Assembly (NCBI RefSeq): GCF_902506535.1
Contig: NZ_LR733827.1
Span: 583,942-647,941 of the forward strand
Direction: 5' to 3'
DNA length: 64,000 nt
DNA from: Pseudomonas sp. 8Z
Lineage (GTDB): Bacteria; Pseudomonadota; Gammaproteobacteria; Pseudomonadales; Pseudomonadaceae
Shown: one piece after another, positions 31,921 through 40,814 of the stretch
How positions within the stretch are numbered: position 1 is the first letter of the stretch
How the letters are laid out: the number at the start of each line of letters is the position of its first letter
Translations under genes and position numbers: made by a program
Notes under the pieces: model-generated
What the model was told of the DNA's origin: nothing
What the model saw: the letters and a program-made list of their open reading frames with translations, nothing else
Databases searched by the model: none

Positions 31921-32352
31921 ATGTCTTACCCCGATCAACACCGCTTTGCCATGCAGGTCGCGCAATTGTCGCGAGCCTGGCGCTCTGAACTCGACCGTCG
32001 CCTGGTCGGTCTGGGGCTTTCCCAGGCGCGCTGGTTGGTGCTGCTGCACCTGGCGCGCTTTTCTGAAATGCCGACTCAGCGCGAGTTGGCGCAAAGCGTT
32101 GGTGTCGAGGGGCCGACATTGGCCCGACTGCTCGACAGCCTGGAAGCCCAGGAACTGGTAACGCGTGTTGCTGTACCAGAAGATCGGCGTGCCAAGAAAA
32201 TTGCCCTGCAACCTAAGGCGCAACCGCTGATCGAGAAGATCGAAGCCATTTCCACGCAATTGCGCCAGGAGGTTTTCGCCGGTATCGACGAAGACGACCT
32301 GCGCCGCAGCCAGCTTGTGCATGCTCGTGTCCTCGCGAATTTGACCAAGTGA
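31921..32352 (+). CDS. MarR/SlyA-family transcriptional regulator
   Basis: 143 residues: helical dimerisation ends and a central winged helix (QRELAQSVGVEGPTLARLLDSLEAQELVTRVAVPEDRRAKKIALQPKAQPLI), with the DRR wing motif of the family. It most resembles the SlyA branch (LSQARWLVLLHLARF). It is located between a GGDEF gene and a FimV-like gene, as PA3341 is in P. aeruginosa from memory. A SlyA-like box just upstream suggests it represses itself. Ligand and regulon are unknown. Confidence 0.9.
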   Translation: MSYPDQHRFAMQVAQLSRAWRSELDRRLVGLGLSQARWLVLLHLARFSEMPTQRELAQSVGVEGPTLARLLDSLEAQELVTRVAVPEDRRAKKIALQPKAQPLIEKIEAISTQLRQEVFAGIDEDDLRRSQLVHARVLANLTK

Positions 32353-32631
32353 CGGGCAAAAGTGGGCGTTTGCGTGGCAAACGCTGCTGTCCGTCGCTAT
32401 GGCGCCCGTTTTTTGACTGAAAGCGCTTGCTGGCTTTGGGCCTTCGTCGGCAAACTGGCGTCCTTGGCTGCTTTGTGAGGCAGTCGTCATAAGTGTGGAG
32501 TGGTTCGGCGTTAAACCGACATCATTTCTCTTGAGGCGTGGATCTATCGCTTCGTGCGCTAATCTTTTGGCAAGGGTATGCCCGGACACGATGCTGAAGG
32601 CGCCGTGCAATGCGCAAAATGTGGAGGTCAC

Positions 32632-34836
32632 ATGGCTCGGATGCGTAAATTGGTTTTGGCAGTGGCCTCGGGTTCGGCTCTTTACTCCGGTATGGCGCCC
32701 GCGCTGGGGTTGGGGGAGATTACCCTGCATTCGGCACTGAGCCAGCCACTTGATGCAGAAATCGAGCTGTTGCAGGTTGGCGACTTGGCCACATCGGATA
32801 TGCATATTCGTTTGGCTCCGGCTGACGTTTTTGCACGCTCGGGCGTGGAGCGTTTCTACTTTCTCAATGACTTGCGTTTCACCCCTATCCTGCGTGGGTC
32901 GCGTAGCGTGATTCGCGTGGCGTCTAGCAAGCCCGTACGCGAGCCTTACCTGAATTTCATCGTCGAAGTGGCGCGTCCAGGTGGCCAGCTTTATCGCGAA
33001 TACACGGTGCTCCTAGATCCGCCGGGCTCGACTGCCTACAGCACCAGTGCCGCGCCTATCGTTGCGCCTGCCAGTGCACGGCAGCAAGCGGTTGCCTCGA
33101 TGCCAGCGAAGAGCCCGCCAGTGCCCACGCGCCGACCGCCAGCCGCTTTAGGGCAGCGCTACAGTGTGCAGCGTGGCGACAGTCTCTGGCGCATTGCCGG
33201 GCATCTCATCGCCTCTGGCAGCCCTGCCAGTCGCGAGTCCTTGATGGCGGATATCTTTGCGTTGAACCCGACGGCCTTCGTGGGGGGGGATCGCCACCGT
33301 CTACGGGTTGATCAAAACTTGTTGTTGCCGGATTCTGCTGCACCTGCTGCACCTGCTGCACCTGCTGCACCTGCTGCACCTGCTGCACCTGCTGCACCTG
33401 CTGCACCTGCTGCACCTGCTGCACCTGCTGCACCTGTTGTGACAGATGTTGCGTCGCCAGTTTCCAGCGAGCAGGCTGCTCCGGCTGCTCCGGCTGCTCC
33501 GGCTGCTCCGGCTGCTCCGGCTGCTCCGGCTGCTCCGGCTGCTCCGGCTGCTCCGGCTGTCGAGGCAGCGGCTGCGCCTTCTAGCGTGTCGACACCAGCC
33601 TCGAACGAGGTGGCAAACACACCCGTGTTGCCCGATGCGTTGGGAGCTGAGACGCCTGCACCTGCGCCGCTTAGTGAAGAGGTTGCGCAGGTCAACGCGC
33701 AATTGCAGAGCGTGACTGACCAGAATGCTCAATTGCAGTCGGCGCTTAGTCAGATGCAGAGCCAACTGGATGAACTGCGTCAGCAGATGGCAGAGAAAGA
33801 TCGCCAACTCGCGGTGATTTCTCAGGAAATGGCGCAGCGACCAGCAGGTGAGGAGGGTGCGGCGCCGAACGAAACGGCCCCAAGTTCATCCTTTGGCTGG
33901 AGCTTTTGGCTGGTGGCGGGGCTGCCTTTGCTTGGGCTAGCACTGTTCGGCTTGTTGGTTGCGTACCGCCGTCGAGCCGAGGAGCAGTCGCTTGAGCCGC
34001 AGGATGATATCCCGGTCGCGCCGCCTGCTGCCGAGCCCGCTATGGTCAGCCGTCCAGTGGTCGTCGAACCCGCGGCTGAGCCCGATCCGTTGGAAGGCGC
34101 TAACGTCTACATCGCCTATGGCCGTTTTGCCGAGGCAGCCAGTGCTCTGCGCCGCTCCGTCGAGCGTTATCCGCAGCGTGCCGATTTGCGCCTGCGCCTG
34201 AGTGAGGTTTATGGCGAACTCGGTGACGAGTCTGCGTTTCTTGAGCAGGAGAAAGCGTTGCTGGAGTTGGGAGTGCCGCCGGCTCGCCTCGAACCGATCA
34301 AGGCTCGTTACTTTGCTGATCGTCGTGATACTGCCGTGCGGCAGCCAGCATTCGTAGAGCCGGAAGCGGCCGAGCCGTTGGTCGACAGTGATTTCCAGCT
34401 AAATCTGGACGATTTGTCGCTCGATGCCGACTGGGATCTGGTCAGCCCATTCAAGGCCGAGACGCCAGCCCGTCTGAAAAAGAAGGAAGAAGAGGCTGCG
34501 CATGACGAGCATTTCGCCAGCAACCTGCAAGAGCTGCCGGAAGTTTTCGAAATGGACATGGATCAAAGCACACCACCTGTCGCCGAGGTGGATGAGTATG
34601 TGCTCGACGAGCAGTTCCTCGATGCTTTCGCTGATGAGCTTGAGCAACCTCAGCAGCCAATCGACCTCGATCATCTGGCTGGCAACCCCGAGCATATGAC
34701 CAAGCTGAATCAGGCTTTGGCCTATATCAAGCAGGGCAATATCGCCGAGGCTTGCGACATCCTCAATGAAGTCATCGACGAGGGCGATGAGCAAGAGAAG
34801 CAGGCCGCGCGCCTGCTGCTCGCGGAGATTGCCTGA
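32632..34836 (+). CDS. FimV/HubP-like LysM protein with Ala-Ala-Pro repeat arrays
   Basis: 734 residues from ATG 32632 (GGAGG four bases upstream). An N-terminal export-type hydrophobic segment is followed by the FimV N-terminal domain (LGEITLHSALSQPLDAEIELLQ), a LysM peptidoglycan-binding domain (about 176-225), an Ala/Pro linker with 11 and then 9 AAP units (236-268 and 282-308), a coiled coil (about 350-405), a membrane helix (about 425-442), an acidic cytoplasmic part with a TPR-like stretch (NVYIAYGRFAEAASALRRSVERYP), and the FimV C-terminal domain ending EKQAARLLLAEIA. FimV proteins organise the cell pole (type IV pili, flagella). This is the shorter paralogue beside plpD, not canonical FimV. 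A G8 tract lies at 33282-33289. Confidence 0.88.
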   Translation: MARMRKLVLAVASGSALYSGMAPALGLGEITLHSALSQPLDAEIELLQVGDLATSDMHIRLAPADVFARSGVERFYFLNDLRFTPILRGSRSVIRVASSKPVREPYLNFIVEVARPGGQLYREYTVLLDPPGSTAYSTSAAPIVAPASARQQAVASMPAKSPPVPTRRPPAALGQRYSVQRGDSLWRIAGHLIASGSPASRESLMADIFALNPTAFVGGDRHRLRVDQNLLLPDSAAPAAPAAPAAPAAPAAPAAPAAPAAPAAPAAPVVTDVASPVSSEQAAPAAPAAPAAPAAPAAPAAPAAPAAPAVEAAAAPSSVSTPASNEVANTPVLPDALGAETPAPAPLSEEVAQVNAQLQSVTDQNAQLQSALSQMQSQLDELRQQMAEKDRQLAVISQEMAQRPAGEEGAAPNETAPSSSFGWSFWLVAGLPLLGLALFGLLVAYRRRAEEQSLEPQDDIPVAPPAAEPAMVSRPVVVEPAAEPDPLEGANVYIAYGRFAEAASALRRSVERYPQRADLRLRLSEVYGELGDESAFLEQEKALLELGVPPARLEPIKARYFADRRDTAVRQPAFVEPEAAEPLVDSDFQLNLDDLSLDADWDLVSPFKAETPARLKKKEEEAAHDEHFASNLQELPEVFEMDMDQSTPPVAEVDEYVLDEQFLDAFADELEQPQQPIDLDHLAGNPEHMTKLNQALAYIKQGNIAEACDILNEVIDEGDEQEKQAARLLLAEIA
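33337..33435 (+). repeat. 11 x 9-bp in-frame repeat (GCTGCACCT)
   Basis: Eleven perfect copies encode Ala-Ala-Pro in the FimV-like linker. Perfect identity indicates recent expansion; unit length 9 keeps frame when copy number changes. Confidence 0.95.
33475..33555 (+). repeat. 9 x 9-bp in-frame repeat (GCTGCTCCG)
   Basis: Nine perfect copies also encode Ala-Ala-Pro but use different codons from the first array 40 bases upstream, so the two arrays grew from separate seeds. Confidence 0.95.
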
Positions 34837-34854
34837 GCTAGAGCGCTTGGGTTC

Positions 34855-34893
34855 AACGACAAGGCCGCGCACTCTGCGCGGCCTTGTCGTTTC
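34855..34893. terminator. Bidirectional terminator between the fimV-like gene and plpD
   Basis: A 16-bp perfect stem (34855-34870 with 34876-34891) and a 5-base loop, with T residues after the right arm and AA at the left end. It serves the convergent genes on both sides; plpD stop codon sequence touches its right edge. Confidence 0.85.
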
Positions 34894-37078
34894 AGAAGCT
34901 CCTGCCCAGATTTAGGTACAACGCCTTTTCCCGCTCGTCGTTGAGGCCGTAGCTGAAGTTCAGCGGGCCGAGCGGCGTATCGAGTCCGAGGAAGATGCTG
35001 GCGGCATTGATGTAGCCGCTGTCGAATGCGTTGTCATTGTTCCAGGCGCGCCCGCGCTCCAGCGACATGCCCAGATACAGCGGGAAGTCCAGCGGCAGCA
35101 GCGAGTGCTGAGTCAGGCGGCGGTAGTAGATCATTCGCGCCAGGGCTATGTTCTGTCCGCTCAGTGCATCCTGACGGAAGCCCGACAATTGTTGGGCACC
35201 GCCGAGGGTGAAGCCGGATGTAACCACGTCGGCTTCGTCCAGAGTACGGCCATAGAGACCGCCGAGAATCCAGGAGTTGCTTTCATGGCTGAAGGCTTTG
35301 TTCAACTCCACTTGCCAGCGGCGATAGTCCTGATCCGAGTCGAGCCCCTTGTCGTATTTGCGCAGTTGCAGATTGATCTCTTCACCCTGGCGCGGGAAGT
35401 CGACGTTATCCAGGGTGTCGAAGGAGTACTTCAATTCGTAGTAGCCCTCGTTAAAGCTGAAGCTCGGCAGGTCGCGCTCACCAACGCGAACGTCCGCTTC
35501 GCCCCAGGCCTGGCCGATGCCGAAACGAATTTCACCGTTGTTGGCGATCTGCCGCCCTAGGTTGATGCCGTAGCCGTAGCGTTCCAGGCGATATTCGGCG
35601 ATGGGGTCGTTATCGAGAATGGACTCGATGTTACGTGCCTCGCCCGACAGGTAAGGGGCGACGAAGTAGCGCGAGCCAGAGTCCAGCGGCTGATAGAACT
35701 CGCTGTACAGCTCCTGGCGGTCGCCCAGTTGCAGGCGGGTCAGCCATTCGGCGCCGAGTTCGTTGATGCCGTTGATGCGATAGCTGGCGCCGATGTTGAA
35801 GGCGCTGTCGCCGCGCATATCATCGGCCAGGTTCAGGCCTATGCGCAGGTAGTCGGTGCCGGTGCGCCGACCGCGCGCATCGATCACCAGAGCGCTGCCG
35901 TGTTCGTCCAGTGGGGTGATGCGGTATTGCACGCGCTCGAAATAGTCCAGGCCATAGAGCGTGCCCATGTCCTTTTGCAGGCGTCCGAGATCCAGCGGTT
36001 TGTTCAGCGGTTGACGGATGTGGCTGAGGATCACCGCATCGCCGACCTTGGAGTCGTTCTCCACGCGGATTTCGCGGATCAGCGGATTACGCTGCTCGCG
36101 TGAGCGCGCCACGGCCAGCGCCGGGCTACCGCCGCCTGGCTGGACAAGGCGTGCCAGGGCGGCGCTGAGCGCCTCGGTGGCGCGGTAACCGGCGTCGATC
36201 ATCTGCTCGGCGCGGTTGAAGTCGGCTACACCATAACCGGCCAGCGGTGGGGTGATAAGCACATCATTCGGGGTCAGGGTCTTGAGTTGTTCTTCCGAGT
36301 TCTTGCGCGTCATCAGGGTGATCGACTGGTTCATCACATCGACCACCGTGGTTAACTCGTCCACGGGGCGCAACGGGGTGCCGAGATCGACCACGATGAC
36401 CCGGTCGACGCCCATCTGCCGGGCTACATCGATGGGAATGTTGTTGACCATGCCGCCATCGACCAGCAGGCGGCCATCGAGCGCCACCGGCGCGAATACC
36501 GCCGGAATCGACATGCTGGCGCGCATCGCCTGAGGGAGGTGGCCGCTACGCAGGATCACCTCTTCACCGGTGGCGATATCGGTGGCTACGGCATGGAAGG
36601 GGATCGGCAGGCGGTCGAAGTTGCGCGTGTCGCTGCGGTGCACCAGCAGGGTTTCCAGCAGCATGGCCAGATTCTGCCCCTGAATTACGCCCAGTGGCAG
36701 ACCGAGGCTGCCGTCATCACGGAAGCTGAGTTTCTGCTTGATCAGAAAGTCGCGATCATCCTGCTTGCGGCGAAAGGGAATGTCTTCGCGCGGTGGCGAA
36801 TCGGAAAGTGCCTGTTGCCAATCCAACTGCAGCGCCAGTTGTTCCAGTTCTTCGACCCGGTAACCGGCTGCGTAGAGCCCGCCGATGATGGCTCCCATGC
36901 TGGTGCCGGCGATGGCGTCGATGCGAATGCCCTGGCGCTCCAGTGACTTGAGTACGCCGATGTGCGCCAGGCCGCGAGCGGCGCCACCGGAGAGCACCAG
37001 GCCGATTCTTTCCTCGGCATAAGTTGGCAGACTGAGCAGAGCAAGGAAAACGAGCAGCAGGTTGAGCAGGCGAGGCAT
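34892..37078 (-). CDS. plpD: Patatin-like phospholipase autotransporter PlpD (type Vd secretion)
   Basis: Secreted lipolytic enzyme fused to its own outer-membrane pore. 728 residues from ATG 37078: signal peptide (MPRLLNLLLVFLALLSLPTYA), patatin domain with oxyanion loop SGGAARGLAH, nucleophile Ser60 in GTSMG and partner Asp207 in VDGGMVNN (the Ser60/Asp207 dyad known for PlpD), then a POTRA-like region (about 325-400) and a 16-strand beta-barrel ending in Phe (NLGRSF). An upstream in-frame ATG at 37105 would precede the signal peptide with polar residues and is less likely. From memory it is in the same order as in P. aeruginosa. Confidence 0.95.
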   Translation of the reverse strand: MPRLLNLLLVFLALLSLPTYAEERIGLVLSGGAARGLAHIGVLKSLERQGIRIDAIAGTSMGAIIGGLYAAGYRVEELEQLALQLDWQQALSDSPPREDIPFRRKQDDRDFLIKQKLSFRDDGSLGLPLGVIQGQNLAMLLETLLVHRSDTRNFDRLPIPFHAVATDIATGEEVILRSGHLPQAMRASMSIPAVFAPVALDGRLLVDGGMVNNIPIDVARQMGVDRVIVVDLGTPLRPVDELTTVVDVMNQSITLMTRKNSEEQLKTLTPNDVLITPPLAGYGVADFNRAEQMIDAGYRATEALSAALARLVQPGGGSPALAVARSREQRNPLIREIRVENDSKVGDAVILSHIRQPLNKPLDLGRLQKDMGTLYGLDYFERVQYRITPLDEHGSALVIDARGRRTGTDYLRIGLNLADDMRGDSAFNIGASYRINGINELGAEWLTRLQLGDRQELYSEFYQPLDSGSRYFVAPYLSGEARNIESILDNDPIAEYRLERYGYGINLGRQIANNGEIRFGIGQAWGEADVRVGERDLPSFSFNEGYYELKYSFDTLDNVDFPRQGEEINLQLRKYDKGLDSDQDYRRWQVELNKAFSHESNSWILGGLYGRTLDEADVVTSGFTLGGAQQLSGFRQDALSGQNIALARMIYYRRLTQHSLLPLDFPLYLGMSLERGRAWNNDNAFDSGYINAASIFLGLDTPLGPLNFSYGLNDEREKALYLNLGRSF

Positions 37079-37149
37079 GACGAATACCGGATGAGGCAGA
37101 CACAAAGGTCGCTATTATAGGCACCCGCTTCGCCCATCAGAGCCTGTTT

Positions 37150-37434
37150 ATGTCAGATCCCAAACCGGAAATCGTCATCACCTATTGCACCCAGTGCCAG
37201 TGGCTGCTGCGTGCCGCCTGGTTGGCTCAGGAGCTGCTCAGCACTTTCGCCGACGACCTGGGCCGGGTCAGCCTAGAGCCGGGCTCCGGCGGGGTGTTCC
37301 GTATCTTCTGCAATGATGTACAGGTCTGGGAGCGCAAGGCGGATGGCGGCTTTCCCGAGGCCAAGGTGCTCAAGCAGCGTGTGCGCGACCTCATCGACCC
37401 GGACCGTGATCTGGGGCATAACGACCGCCCTTGA
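37150..37434 (+). CDS. SelT/SelW/SelH-family (Rdx) protein
   Basis: 94-residue thioredoxin-like protein of the SelW family with a CxxC motif (YCTQCQW) near the N-terminus where eukaryotic SelW has Cys-x-x-Sec. No TGA selenocysteine codon is present. The family is probably redox-active, but its substrate is unknown. It is divergent from plpD with a 71-base gap and lies upstream of the Pho-box array of plcP. Confidence 0.87.
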   Translation: MSDPKPEIVITYCTQCQWLLRAAWLAQELLSTFADDLGRVSLEPGSGGVFRIFCNDVQVWERKADGGFPEAKVLKQRVRDLIDPDRDLGHNDRP

Positions 37435-37497
37435 GGCTCTGCCTGGCAGCGTATGAATGATCCGTTGCGAATCGTAGGCGTTGTTCTACGATCGTGC

Positions 37498-37541
37498 ATG
37501 TCATTCGATGGTCTTTTACTTGTCACATAGCGTTCACCGCT
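37498..37541 (+). promoter_or_regulatory. Pho-box array upstream of plcP
   Basis: Four 11-base direct repeats begin at 37498 (ATGTCAT), 37509 (TGGTCTT), 37520 (TTGTCAC) and 37531 (CGTTCAC), each a 7-base PhoB half-site followed by four spacer bases. Matches to CTGTCAT are 6, 4, 5 and 4 of 7. The 11-base phasing over two full boxes is the pattern of tandem PhoB sites. It ends 38 bases before the plcP start. Confidence 0.6.
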
Positions 37542-37579
37542 AAGCCTCAAGCTTGTCTAAAACCAGCCGGAGGCCGCCT

Positions 37580-38401
37580 ATGACCAGCGCCCAGCTCGCC
37601 AAGCCCAGCCGTAAGCAACGGGTCCGTACCTTGTGGATCTCCGACGTGCATCTCGGCACGCGGGATTGCCAGGCCGAACACTTGTCGGCCTTTCTCAAGC
37701 GCTATCACGCCGACCGCATCTATCTGGTCGGCGATATCATCGACGGCTGGAAGCTGCGCGGCGGTATCTACTGGCCGCAGGCGCACACCAACGTGATTCG
37801 TCGTCTGCTGACCATGAGCAAGCGCGGCACCGAGGTGGTCTACGTCACCGGCAACCATGATGAGTTCCTGCGCCGCTATTCCAGCCTGCTGCTGGGCAAT
37901 ATCCAGTTGGTCGATGAGGCGGTGCACGTGACCGCCGACGGTCGCCGCCTGTTGGTGATTCATGGCGATCAGTTCGATGTGATTACCCGCTACCACCGCT
38001 GGCTGGCCTTCCTCGGCGATTCGGCCTACGAGTTCACCCTGACCCTCAACCGCTGGCTCAATCATTGGCGGCGCCGTTACGGTTACGGCTACTGGTCGTT
38101 GTCGGCCTACCTCAAGCACAAGGTCAAGACGGCGGTGAATTTCATCAGCGACTTCGAGGAAGCCATCGCTCATGAATGCGTCAAGCGTGGGCTCGATGGC
38201 GTGGTCTGCGGGCACATCCACCATGCCGAGATTCGTCAGGTCGGCGGCGTGGAATACCTGAACTGCGGCGATTGGGTGGAGTCCTGTACGGCGCTGATCG
38301 AGCACTGGGATGGGCAGATCGAGCTGTATCGCCTGGCCGAGGCGCAGGCGCGTGAGGTTGAACAGGACCGCGCCGCCGCGCTGCTTGAGCCGGGCGCATG
38401 A
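37580..38401 (+). CDS. plcP: PlcP-type metallophosphoesterase (phosphate-stress phospholipase C)
   Basis: 273 residues from ATG 37580 with GGAGG six bases before. Calcineurin-like metal motifs are in order: SDVHLGTRD, GDIIDGW, GNHDE, HGDQFD and GHIHHAEI. Such proteins are often labelled LpxH-like UDP-2,3-diacylglucosamine diphosphatase, but the gene is followed at once (ATGA overlap) by a GT4 glycosyltransferase, the plcP-agt pair that removes phospholipid headgroups and replaces them with sugars when phosphate is scarce. The upstream Pho-box array supports this reading. From memory it corresponds to PA3219. The partner gene is broken here. Confidence 0.85.
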   Translation: MTSAQLAKPSRKQRVRTLWISDVHLGTRDCQAEHLSAFLKRYHADRIYLVGDIIDGWKLRGGIYWPQAHTNVIRRLLTMSKRGTEVVYVTGNHDEFLRRYSSLLLGNIQLVDEAVHVTADGRRLLVIHGDQFDVITRYHRWLAFLGDSAYEFTLTLNRWLNHWRRRYGYGYWSLSAYLKHKVKTAVNFISDFEEAIAHECVKRGLDGVVCGHIHHAEIRQVGGVEYLNCGDWVESCTALIEHWDGQIELYRLAEAQAREVEQDRAAALLEPGA

Positions 38402-39395
38402 GGGTTTTGATTGTCAGCGATGCCTGGTCACCAGCCTGGCGGCGCTGGTGCGTGAGCTGCGCGGTCTGAGGCATCAGGTGAAACTGCTGTCACCTGCCGG
38501 TTTTCGCAGCCTGCCGTGCCCGACCTACCCGGAAATCCCGCTGGTGTGGGATCTGTGGCGCGTCGGCGCGGCGATTCGTGATTACCGCCCCGACTGCGTG
38601 CATATCGCCACCGAAGGGCCGCTTGGCTGGGCGGCTCGGCGCTGGCTGGTCAAGCGTGGGCTGGCTTTCTCGACGGCTATCCATACGCGCTTTCCCGAAT
38701 ACGTCAGCACCCGCTGGCCCTGGATCGCGCCACGCTGGGGCTATGCCTTCCTGCGCGCCTTCCATCGTCCCAGTCAGGTGGTGCTGGTGACCACCGAAGC
38801 GGCTGCGCGAGGAGTTCGCCAGTTGGGATTTCGCGGGTCTGCAGCGATGGCGCAAGGGCGCCGATACTGCGCTGTTTCGCCCGGATAACCAGCGTCTGCG
38901 GCCTGCTCTGCCGGTGTTTTTGTATGTCGGGCGCATCGCCGCGGAAAAGAAATTACCGGCCTTTCTCGATCTGGATTTGCCGGGCGAGAAGTGGGTGGTG
39001 GGTGATGGCCCGCAGCGTGAGGCGTTGCAGCTCCAGTATCCGCAGGTGCGTTTTCTCGGTTACCGCCATGCTCAGGCACTGGCTGAGGTTTATCAGGATG
39101 CCTCGGTGCTGGTCTTCCCTTCGCGCACCGATATCTACGGTCTGGTGATGCTGGAGGCGTTGGCCTGTGGCGCGCCCGTAGCTGCCTCCCGGTCGCGGGG
39201 CCGCAGGATGTACTGCAGGCGGGGGTGAGTGGGGTGATGGACGAGGATCTGCGCGCTGCCTCTCTGGCAGCGCTAGAGCTCGATCGCGAGCGCTACGCTG
39301 CGGCGCAGTCCTGGCGTGCCTCGGCGCTGGAGTTCCTCGCCCTGCAGCCGCTGATCAATGGCGAGCCTGCGTTGGCGGCAGCGCTGGGGACGTAG
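38398..39395 (+). pseudogene. Glycosyltransferase family 4 (agt-like), broken by three frame disruptions
   Basis: A GT4 lipid glycosyltransferase can be read only by changing frame three times. It starts MRVLIVSDAWSP, then shifts at 38425-38432 (a copy of TGGTCACC where the family has a PQVNGVVTS-like loop; a 22-base loss between two TGGTCACC copies fits), continues TSLAALVRELRG to TTEA, needs one base removed near 38802 to resume LREEFASWDF, reads through YVGRIAAEKK, the donor-site part DIYGLVMLEALACGAPVAA, then needs one base added near 39187 to finish PVAGPQDVLQAGVSG to the TAG at 39393. The remains are full length otherwise. It would have added sugar to the diacylglycerol made by PlcP. 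Sequencing error could explain the single-base shifts but not easily the 22-base loss. Confidence 0.85.
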
Positions 39396-39403
39396 GTGCA
39401 GGC

Positions 39404-40792
39404 TTACAGAATAATCTTGTCGCGTAGCTTCTCGGCAGCCTGATTGAGCGCCTGGATCACCCGCTCCTTGTCGTAGTTTTGGATGCCGTTGGTGTCCAGG
39501 TACATGGAGAAGCCCGGTAGCTCGTGCTCGACGTAGCTGGAGGTGGCGCCGAGGTCGCGGCGGAAATCCACCACCTGATAGATCTGCACCGGGCGGGTGA
39601 AGCCTTTGACCGTAATCTGGCCTTTGTCGCGGCACATGATCACGTCTTTGACCAGTGAGTAGGCCTCGTGGGAAATGAGGATCTCGCCGGCTTCGGCGGC
39701 GCTTTCCAGGCGACTGGCTAGGTTCACTTCGCGGCCAACGATGGTGTAGTCCATGCGTGTGTCGGCGCCAAAGTTGCCCACCGTGCAATAACCGGTGTTC
39801 AGGCCCATGCGGATTTCCAGTGGCTTGGTGATGCCCTGAGCACGCCATTGCTGGCGCAGCACTTTCATGTGCTTGCGCATGGCGATGGCCATGGACACGG
39901 CGGCCACGGCATCCTTCTTGGCGCCCAGGCTGCTGGGGTCGCCGAAGAACACCATGACGCTGTCACCGATGAACTTGTCGATGGTGCCGCCGTATTTCAG
40001 GGCGATCTTCGACATCTCGTTGAGGTAGGTGTTGAGCAGGTCGGTGAGTTGCTCGGCTTCCAGCTCTTCGGTCAGTTCGGTGAAGCCCTTGATGTCGGAG
40101 AAGAACACCGTGAGCTTCTTGCGCTGGGTCTCCAGGCGCACGCTCTTCTTGCCACTGAAGATCGATTCCCACACCTGCGGCGACAGGTACTTGGCCAGGT
40201 TGCGTGCCAGGCGTGCGGCCTTTTCCTGCTCGCGCTTGATCTCCACGCGTACCTGCGCCAGGCGTAGACCCTGTTGGTGCATGAAGTAGGCGGTGATGCC
40301 GATATACAGCGCGGTGAAGAAGATGCTCGCCATGCTTACGGTGGTCGGGGTATCGACCGTTAGATGGAGGTTGGTCACGGCGGTGCACAGCAAACTGGCG
40401 CTGAGGGTGGCCAGCAGGGCGATACCCAGATAACGCAGGCCACCAATCACCAGCGCACTGAAGCTCAGAATCAGCAGGAGCATCGAGCTGGGCACGCTGG
40501 AAAAGCCCATCAAGGCTGCTGAGATACCAACATGCAAGGCATCGATGAACAGCAGGGCCAGATCGGTTTGTTGCGGGTGATCGTTCTTGAAGCGGCGGCT
40601 GACCTGATAGGCCAGGTGTGGATAGAGCAGGGCGTAGGGGACAACCCACAGGATGTCGTAGGTGAAGTGCCCGACTGCCGTGCCTGCGGCGATGCTGGCT
40701 GCCGTGGTGATGTAGGCAAGCACTCGGGAGTAGTATTCGCGCAGCGGCGGCGTCGGCAGACTACTGGATCGGCTTGAGGTGGCTGGCTTCAT
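39404..40792 (-). CDS. cyaB: Class III adenylate cyclase CyaB with MASE2 membrane sensor
   Basis: Makes cAMP, which in P. aeruginosa activates Vfr and virulence genes. 462 residues from ATG 40792, matching CyaB length (about 463). The N-terminal MASE2 region has about six membrane helices (30-190), a signalling helix follows, then the cyclase domain: FFSDIKGFTEL with the first metal Asp, GTIDKFIGDSVMVFFGDP, and NLASRLESAAEAGEIL for transition-state contacts. It is convergent with the glycosyltransferase pseudogene, eight bases apart. From memory it is in the same order as PA3217-PA3219. Confidence 0.94.
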   Translation of the reverse strand: MKPATSSRSSSLPTPPLREYYSRVLAYITTAASIAAGTAVGHFTYDILWVVPYALLYPHLAYQVSRRFKNDHPQQTDLALLFIDALHVGISAALMGFSSVPSSMLLLILSFSALVIGGLRYLGIALLATLSASLLCTAVTNLHLTVDTPTTVSMASIFFTALYIGITAYFMHQQGLRLAQVRVEIKREQEKAARLARNLAKYLSPQVWESIFSGKKSVRLETQRKKLTVFFSDIKGFTELTEELEAEQLTDLLNTYLNEMSKIALKYGGTIDKFIGDSVMVFFGDPSSLGAKKDAVAAVSMAIAMRKHMKVLRQQWRAQGITKPLEIRMGLNTGYCTVGNFGADTRMDYTIVGREVNLASRLESAAEAGEILISHEAYSLVKDVIMCRDKGQITVKGFTRPVQIYQVVDFRRDLGATSSYVEHELPGFSMYLDTNGIQNYDKERVIQALNQAAEKLRDKIIL

Positions 40793-40814
40793 TCGCGCTA
40801 GGGATCCCTGATTG

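Noticed and set aside
33301-33807. Possible CRISPR-like or structural repeat on either strand
   Set aside because: Units are 9 bases with no spacers and lie in frame in a coding region; they are minisatellites encoding Ala-Ala-Pro.
37580-38401. LpxH (UDP-2,3-diacylglucosamine diphosphatase) assignment
   Set aside because: Motifs fit both, but the coupled glycosyltransferase and the Pho-box array point to PlcP; left as an alternative only.
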